20,572 bases of DNA from Planctomycetota bacterium (lineage in GTDB: Bacteria > Planctomycetota > Planctomycetia > Pirellulales > Pirellulaceae). The stretch covers positions 1 to 20,572 of the forward strand of contig JAJDEH010000017.1 in the NCBI GenBank assembly GCA_029259935.1, written 5' to 3'. A program made the position numbers and the translations under genes. How positions within the stretch are numbered: the stretch's first letter is position 1; every line of letters begins with the position of its first letter. Shown one piece after another: positions 15,916 through 20,572 of this stretch. The notes under the pieces were generated by a model. That model had not been told where the DNA came from. It saw only the letters and a list, made by a program, of their open reading frames with translations, and searched no databases.

Positions 15916-16242
15916 ATGAATCTACCAACGGAAATTTTTGGCAGCGTGATCGTCGTGCACACTCCCGAAGAGCTGAGTGACGACGAGTCGGACCAACTGG
16001 AGGGATTTCTTGTCTCGCTGGAACGGTCCAAAGTCGTCATCGATCTGGACGGAACGGAGACGATCGGCAGCCAAGGGCTCGGTGCGTTGGTCAGCGCTCA
16101 AGAATCTCTGCGTGAATTGCACGGAGATCTGAAAATCACGACCGCGAATGGTATCAATCGGAAAATCCTCGAAATCACCCGCTTGGACCAACAGCTTGAG
16201 GTGTTTGAGAGTGTCATAGACGCCGTCAAGAGTTTTGCCTAA
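15916..16242 (+). CDS. STAS-domain protein (anti-sigma factor antagonist-like)
   Basis: A 108-residue protein made of one STAS domain. The core IDLDGTETIGSQGLGALVSA aligns with the SpoIIAA phosphorylation loop; Ser52, two residues before the GLG glycine, sits where SpoIIAA Ser58 is phosphorylated, while the preceding Asp is replaced by Gly51. The classical role is partner switching with a serine kinase/anti-sigma factor; no such kinase is encoded nearby. The start lies 8 bases after the receiver stop and has no Shine-Dalgarno, so translation is probably coupled. The receiver-STAS pairing suggests a phospho-signal passed to a STAS switch that acts on the secretion motor (inference). Confidence 0.9.
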   Translation: MNLPTEIFGSVIVVHTPEELSDDESDQLEGFLVSLERSKVVIDLDGTETIGSQGLGALVSAQESLRELHGDLKITTANGINRKILEITRLDQQLEVFESVIDAVKSFA

Positions 16243-16295
16243 GCGGATCGCGTTCCGGCCGGCATCGACCTTATTCCTTCTCCCTCAAAGTACCG

Positions 16296-18017
16296 ATGAC
16301 CACCCTACCTTACGAAACAACGCGTCTTGGAAACCTGCTTGTCGCGCACGGATTCTTGACGACCGACCAAGTGCAGTCGGCGCTGGACCACCAAAGCCAG
16401 GTGGGAAAGAACAAGCTGCTCGGTGAAATCCTGATTGATTTGGAGTATTGCAGCGAAGACCAGGTGGTGGAATGTTTGGCTCTTGAATACGGCGTCCCCT
16501 ACGCCAAGCTTGAACAACGGCTATTCGATCCCAAGGTCGTGGACTTGCTGCCGCGGGATTTCATCGAAAAGAACTTGGTCTTGCCGCTGTTTTGCGTCGG
16601 CGATGTGTTGACGGTCGCGGTCACCGAGCCCTCGAATTTGTTCTTGGTCGACGAGATCCAGCGCGCTTGCGGCAAACGGGTGCAGATTGTCGCCTGCACG
16701 CCCAAAGACATCCGCCGCATGATCACGACGCTGCCGAATTCCAAAGTGTTCGTCATCGACGACATTATTGAGAATTCGGAGGATGCCGAAGTCACACTGA
16801 TCGAAGAAGCCGTGGACGACATCGGCGATATCGAGGAGGTCGCCGGACAATCGCCCGTCATTCGTCTGGTCAACTACATCATTTTCAATGCCGCCAAGGA
16901 AGGGGCCAGCGACATCCACATCGAGCCCGGCGACCGCTGCGTACGAGTCCGAAACCGCATCGATGGACGGCTGTACAAATCGCTGGAGGTGCCCGTTCAC
17001 CTGTTGGGCGCGGTCACCAGCCGCATCAAGATCATGGGTGGAATGGACATCGCCGAACGCCGGTTGCCGCAAGACGGTCGTGTGAACGTCCAGCTCGATG
17101 GCCGCAAAATTGATCTGCGGGTTAGCACGTTCCCCGGCAGCCGCGGTGAAAAAACGGTGATCCGGGTACTCGATCAGCGCGGCGTCACGCTGAATCTGGA
17201 CGATCTTGGCTTTGCCGAAGATGTCTTGCAGCAGCTCAAGAACAACATCAAGGCCCCCAACGGAATCGTGCTGGTGACGGGCCCCACCGGCAGCGGCAAA
17301 TCCACGACGCTGTACGCCGCGCTGAACCAAATCTCCTCGATGGAGAACAATATTTGCACGGTCGAGGATCCGATCGAATATCGGCTGCCGCTAATCAACC
17401 AATTCCAGGTCCAGGAACGGGTGGGGCTGACCTTTTCCAAAGCCCTAAGGACTCTGCTGCGACAAGATCCCGACGTCATCATGGTCGGTGAAGTTCGCGA
17501 CGAGGAGACCGCTCGCACCGCCATCCAAGCGGCCCTGACGGGGCACCTCGTGTTCAGCACGCTGCATACTAATGACTCGGCTTCCGCGATTACTCGGCTG
17601 ATCAACATGGGAGTCGAACCCTATTTGATTAGCGCCGCACTGAACATGGTGTTGGCACAACGGTTGGCGCGTCGCATCTGCGCGAAGTGCCGGCAGGAAT
17701 ACGATCCACCGCGGACCCTGCGGCGGGCCTTGGAACGCATGGGCTATGGAATGGACAAGTTTTTCAAAGGGGCCGGCTGCCGCCGCTGCCGCAATACCGG
17801 ATTCGCCGGCCGCATTGGAATTCACGAGTTGCTGCAAGTCAGCGACCGTTTTCGCGACGCCATCGCCGGCGAAGCTTCGATCAACGAACTGCGGAAAATC
17901 GGCACCGAGCAAAACATGATCACGCTGCAACATGACGGTATCCGTAAGGTCCGTGAAGGAATCACGACCATCGAGGAAGTCCTCCATATCGCCGGAGAGA
18001 TTATCGACACGGAGTAG
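16296..18017 (+). CDS. Type IV pilus/type II secretion assembly ATPase (PilB/GspE)
   Basis: A 573-residue hexameric motor ATPase. The N-terminus has an MshEN (GspE_N) domain; its first 24-residue motif, Arg10 to Gln33 (R-L-G…G-F-L…Q), fits the c-di-GMP-binding consensus, whereas the second (around 41-64) has lost the Arg, the central Gly (Glu50) and the final Gln (Glu64). An acidic linker (about 150-180) leads to the catalytic core: Walker A GPTGSGKS at 329-336, Walker B DPDVIMVGE at 391-399, a His-box LHTNDS, and a zinc site CxxC at 462/465 and 495/498. This marks the extension-type PilB/GspE rather than PilT. It starts 53 bases after the STAS gene with no visible Shine-Dalgarno and precedes its PilC partner. 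No pilin or secretin gene is in view. Confidence 0.95.
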   Translation: MTTLPYETTRLGNLLVAHGFLTTDQVQSALDHQSQVGKNKLLGEILIDLEYCSEDQVVECLALEYGVPYAKLEQRLFDPKVVDLLPRDFIEKNLVLPLFCVGDVLTVAVTEPSNLFLVDEIQRACGKRVQIVACTPKDIRRMITTLPNSKVFVIDDIIENSEDAEVTLIEEAVDDIGDIEEVAGQSPVIRLVNYIIFNAAKEGASDIHIEPGDRCVRVRNRIDGRLYKSLEVPVHLLGAVTSRIKIMGGMDIAERRLPQDGRVNVQLDGRKIDLRVSTFPGSRGEKTVIRVLDQRGVTLNLDDLGFAEDVLQQLKNNIKAPNGIVLVTGPTGSGKSTTLYAALNQISSMENNICTVEDPIEYRLPLINQFQVQERVGLTFSKALRTLLRQDPDVIMVGEVRDEETARTAIQAALTGHLVFSTLHTNDSASAITRLINMGVEPYLISAALNMVLAQRLARRICAKCRQEYDPPRTLRRALERMGYGMDKFFKGAGCRRCRNTGFAGRIGIHELLQVSDRFRDAIAGEASINELRKIGTEQNMITLQHDGIRKVREGITTIEEVLHIAGEIIDTE

Positions 18018-18071
18018 CCGCTTGGGATGTCGAACCGTCCAACCTACTAATAATTTGCGATCCACACTGCC

Positions 18072-19265
18072 ATGACATTCGAATACACGGCGCGCGACCC
18101 ACTGGGGAGATTGATCGAAGGCACACTCGACGTGTCCAACCGCGACATGGCGATGCAAAACCTGCGGCGCGACGGATTTCAGATCTTGAAGATCGAGGAA
18201 TCCGACGACGGTGGCAGCCTGTTCCCCCGCCGAGTCAAGCGGTCGGACATTGTCTACTTCACCAGCCAACTGGCGATCATGGTGCAAACGGGGATCAAGC
18301 TTTCCGAGGCGCTGAACGGGATCGCGGACCAGGAAGATAACCCGACACTCAAAAGTATCCTTCTAGAACTGAAGGGGGCCGTCGAATCGGGTGAAGATTT
18401 CTCCACCGCGCTATCACGTTTTCCCAAGCACTTCGACCGGACTTTCGTCGCCTTGATCCGCTCCAGCGAAGAAACCGGGCTGCTGGGTGAAATGCTAGAA
18501 CAGATCTCGATTTACCTGAACAAACAGGCGGAAAATCGCGGCAAGATTCGGGCGGCGATGACGTATCCCGCCGTGATGTTGTTTCTGGCCAGTGGCATCA
18601 CGTTGTTTCTGCTGACCTACATCATGCCCAAGTTCACGCCGCTGTTCAAAAATCGCGGTATCGATTTGCCACTGCCGACCGTGGTACTCATGACCATTTC
18701 GGATGCCTTGGTGAATTATTGGTACGCCTGGATTCTGGGCGCGATTGCCGTGACGGTCGGATTCGCCCTGTTCCGGCGGACGACCACGGGCCGGCAGACT
18801 CTGGATTGGCTGAAAATCCATATACCGATCGTGGGGCCGTTGATTCGCAAGGTGATTATCAGCCGCTGCATTAGCACGCTGGGGACGATGGTGCGCAGCG
18901 GTGTGCAAATTTTGGATGCCATCAAGCTGACCGGCAACGTTTCCGGAAACTACTACTACGAGCAGTCTTGGCAACACGTGCACGACGAAGTCACAACGGG
19001 TAACCGCATCTGCGAGTCGCTGCGCAACAACTCGCTCTACCCCAGAACGTTGGTCCAAATGATTGGTTCGGGCGAAGAGACCGGCCAACTGGACACGGTG
19101 CTGAAAAAGGTTAGTTCGTTTTATGACCGTGAAGTCGACTCGTCGATCAAGACGGTCTCCAGCCTGATCGAACCGCTGATGATCACCATTATGGGTGCCG
19201 TCGTGGGAACGATTGGCCTCTCGATCTTGCTACCCATCTTTTCGCTCAGCCGAATGGCCGGCTAG
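18072..19265 (+). CDS. Inner-membrane platform protein (PilC/GspF)
   Basis: A 397-residue protein of the family that couples the assembly ATPase to pilin or pseudopilin addition. After a short N-terminal domain (YTARDPLGRLIEGTLD) it has two tandem T2SSF domains (about 60-185 and 265-385), each with the Q..IM.(Q/R).G..L..A pattern (SQLAIMVQTGIKLSEAL; STLGTMVRSGVQILDAI) and the SSEETG/GSGEETG motif. Three membrane segments appear near 165-190, 215-235 and at the C-terminus (LMITIMGAVVGTIGLSILL). Length is normal for the family. It starts 54 bases after the ATPase and appears to end the cluster; no Shine-Dalgarno is visible. Confidence 0.95.
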   Translation: MTFEYTARDPLGRLIEGTLDVSNRDMAMQNLRRDGFQILKIEESDDGGSLFPRRVKRSDIVYFTSQLAIMVQTGIKLSEALNGIADQEDNPTLKSILLELKGAVESGEDFSTALSRFPKHFDRTFVALIRSSEETGLLGEMLEQISIYLNKQAENRGKIRAAMTYPAVMLFLASGITLFLLTYIMPKFTPLFKNRGIDLPLPTVVLMTISDALVNYWYAWILGAIAVTVGFALFRRTTTGRQTLDWLKIHIPIVGPLIRKVIISRCISTLGTMVRSGVQILDAIKLTGNVSGNYYYEQSWQHVHDEVTTGNRICESLRNNSLYPRTLVQMIGSGEETGQLDTVLKKVSSFYDREVDSSIKTVSSLIEPLMITIMGAVVGTIGLSILLPIFSLSRMAG

Positions 19266-19575
19266 ATCGCTGCTTACAGAAGAGATGCTGGTGAGTGGTT
19301 TTGCCCCCGAGCCTTAGTGTAATACCCTGCCAATTAGGTGGTTTACAACGTACGCGCAAAGGTAAGCGCAAAGATGTATGGCTCGCCTTTCAGTTCTTGA
19401 CGAGGTTTCCCGCAGTCGCATTTTTATCTCGTTTTATATCAAGTACTTAGGGAAACATCCGCTCGTTTTGGCATTATATTCGCTTGATGATATCGCCGAC
19501 GCGGTCCTTAGGCCCACCCATTACCGTGTCTCGGTTGGGGTAAACTTTTTCCGGAACGAGAACATGAGGGAAACA
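19266..19575. other. AT-rich intergenic region upstream of the PEP-CTERM gene
   Basis: This 310-base stretch separates pilC from the surface-protein gene. The frame of the downstream gene is open through much of it, but the implied residues do not look like protein and precede the signal peptide. It contains an 8-base direct repeat GCGCAAAG (19354 and 19366) and a possible weak promoter TTGACG (19397-19402) with TTTTAT (19422-19427, 19-bp spacing). No terminator with a T-run is seen after pilC. Confidence 0.4.
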
Positions 19576-20409
19576 ATGATGAGAATCTGCGCAGTAGTGG
19601 TCTGTTCCATCGTGCTGGTCCAAGCATCGGTAACAAGTGCCGATGTCATCGTCAGTTCGATCGCGGCACCTGGCACGGTCGGAAAATGGTCTGCATTCGA
19701 CATTCGAGGCGGCGGTACCGCGTCAATCGTCAATTTGTCTGGTCTGGGAGGAAACCTCGAAAACAACGCGCCGCTGCCAACGCATGCCGCCTTAATTACG
19801 ACCGGCTTCTCAAACAACGACAAAGCAGAAATTGGCATTGGAATGGACTTTGGTGCCGTCCAGGACTTGTCTTCGCTAGGGTACTCCTATCACAAAGCGA
19901 CCGTCGCCGGCGGAAATGCATCCGCGGCACCAGCGATCAAGCTGACTATCTTGGGGCCACACCCGACCGATGGCTTCGTTACGCTGGTCTATGAACCGAC
20001 ATGGAATCAGCCGGGCAATATTGGATCGAGTGTCGTCGTGCCTACGGACGAGTGGTTAACTGCCGCGATCGACCCAAACAACGGGGTATTCTGGACGACC
20101 GGTGGATTTGGGTTGCCTTCCGCCCCCGGCGGGCCATCCCAAGGAACGCTTGCGGAACTCATCGGGTTGGCCGATCCCGAGTTCGCGACCGCTCGTGTTA
20201 TTGGAATCAGCGTCGGCGTGGGAACGTTCAATCAAGGCCAGCAAGGCTATTTTGACAATGTCAGCGCTTCGTTTACCAGCGGGTTCGAGGCTACTTATGA
20301 TTTCGAGCGTGTTCCAGAACCGGCGAGCATTGCCATCTGGTCGCTGCTTGGGCTCGGCTGTTGCGCCTATGCCTACCGCCGGCGTCGGAAAGCGAATCAG
20401 AGCGTTTAG
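19576..20409 (+). CDS. PEP-CTERM sorting-domain surface protein
   Basis: A 277-residue exported protein. The start at 19576 (or ATG 19579) is chosen because GAGGGA at 19566-19571 lies just upstream and a signal peptide (MRICAVVVCSIVLVQASVTSA) follows at once; earlier in-frame ATGs would bury it. The middle is a Gly/Asn/Ser-rich beta-type domain of about 220 residues that I cannot name. The C-terminus is diagnostic: VPEPAS, a hydrophobic helix (IAIWSLLGLGCCAYAY) and an RRRRK cluster, the PEP-CTERM signal recognised by exosortase for processing and surface anchoring. Exosortase itself is not in the window. It follows pilC by 310 bases, so is probably a separate unit. Confidence 0.9.
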   Translation: MMRICAVVVCSIVLVQASVTSADVIVSSIAAPGTVGKWSAFDIRGGGTASIVNLSGLGGNLENNAPLPTHAALITTGFSNNDKAEIGIGMDFGAVQDLSSLGYSYHKATVAGGNASAAPAIKLTILGPHPTDGFVTLVYEPTWNQPGNIGSSVVVPTDEWLTAAIDPNNGVFWTTGGFGLPSAPGGPSQGTLAELIGLADPEFATARVIGISVGVGTFNQGQQGYFDNVSASFTSGFEATYDFERVPEPASIAIWSLLGLGCCAYAYRRRRKANQSV

Positions 20410-20572
20410 GCCGTTTTGATTCCCGTGGCTGCACGTACTCGTCGGTTGAAGCGCTAGTTGCTCATGGAGTTCTGGTGCTTCACCGGCGGCTAGCCCGGAT
20501 TATTCACCACGGGAGTCAATAATGGGACTGGCTCCGAGTTCATTGTGTTTCCGCGGCGGTGTAGGGGACGCG
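20410..20572. other. Non-coding tail with an imperfect inverted repeat
   Basis: There is no recognisable gene in the last 163 bases. CCC-GG-ATTATT (20494-20504) faces AATAAT-GGG (20518-20526) across a 13-base loop, giving an imperfect hairpin. The phrase around TAGCCCGGATTATTCACCAC looks to me like a dispersed intergenic repeat of planctomycete genomes, but I cannot verify this. An ATG at 20522 behind GGGAG could open a gene beyond the window. Confidence 0.25.

Overview
The window comes from a planctomycete, most likely Pirellulales. Five things point there: (i) it opens with the 3' end of a 16S rRNA gene of planctomycete type that has its own terminator and no linked tRNA or 23S gene; (ii) several small proteins look planctomycete-restricted (a DUF6800-type basic protein, an 'NPYQPP' N-terminus on a transporter, a short two-helix membrane protein); (iii) there is a PEP-CTERM exosortase substrate; (iv) there is a secreted WD40 protein; (v) strong Shine-Dalgarno genes are mixed with genes lacking one. 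No identity was checked by database search; family names rest on motifs read from the translations.

Layout. 1-400: 16S 3' end, trailer with two small hairpins, strong intrinsic terminator. 449-1193: a small DUF6985/immunity-like protein and, on the opposite strand, a frame-disrupted ParD-like antitoxin with no toxin. 1416-5952: a full-length HrpA DEAH RNA helicase followed by a DUF983 zinc-ribbon membrane protein. 6164-6705: two small genes facing each other across a perfect 11-bp inverted repeat. 6814-9698 (minus): secreted AbgB-like M20 amidohydrolase followed by an MFS transporter, probably one operon. 9947-11238 (minus): exported WD40 protein whose last repeat is out of frame. 11239-12419: sparse region with one convincing small membrane protein. 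12420-13265 (minus): soluble histidine kinase.

The most coherent unit is 13461-19265 (plus): small conserved protein, membrane PAS histidine kinase, single-domain CheY-like receiver, STAS protein with a conserved phosphorylatable serine, PilB/GspE-type ATPase with an MshEN domain, and PilC/GspF-type platform protein. Spacings of 27, 8, 53 and 54 bp from the kinase onward suggest co-transcription. This couples a phosphorelay/partner-switch cassette to the motor and platform of a type IV pilus or type II secretion machine. A divergent soluble kinase lies upstream and a PEP-CTERM surface protein downstream. The whole-cassette arrangement is the best candidate here for an under-described system.

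Two genes (antitoxin and WD40) would each be restored by adding one base at a run of four identical bases. They may be real pseudogenes or sequencing errors.
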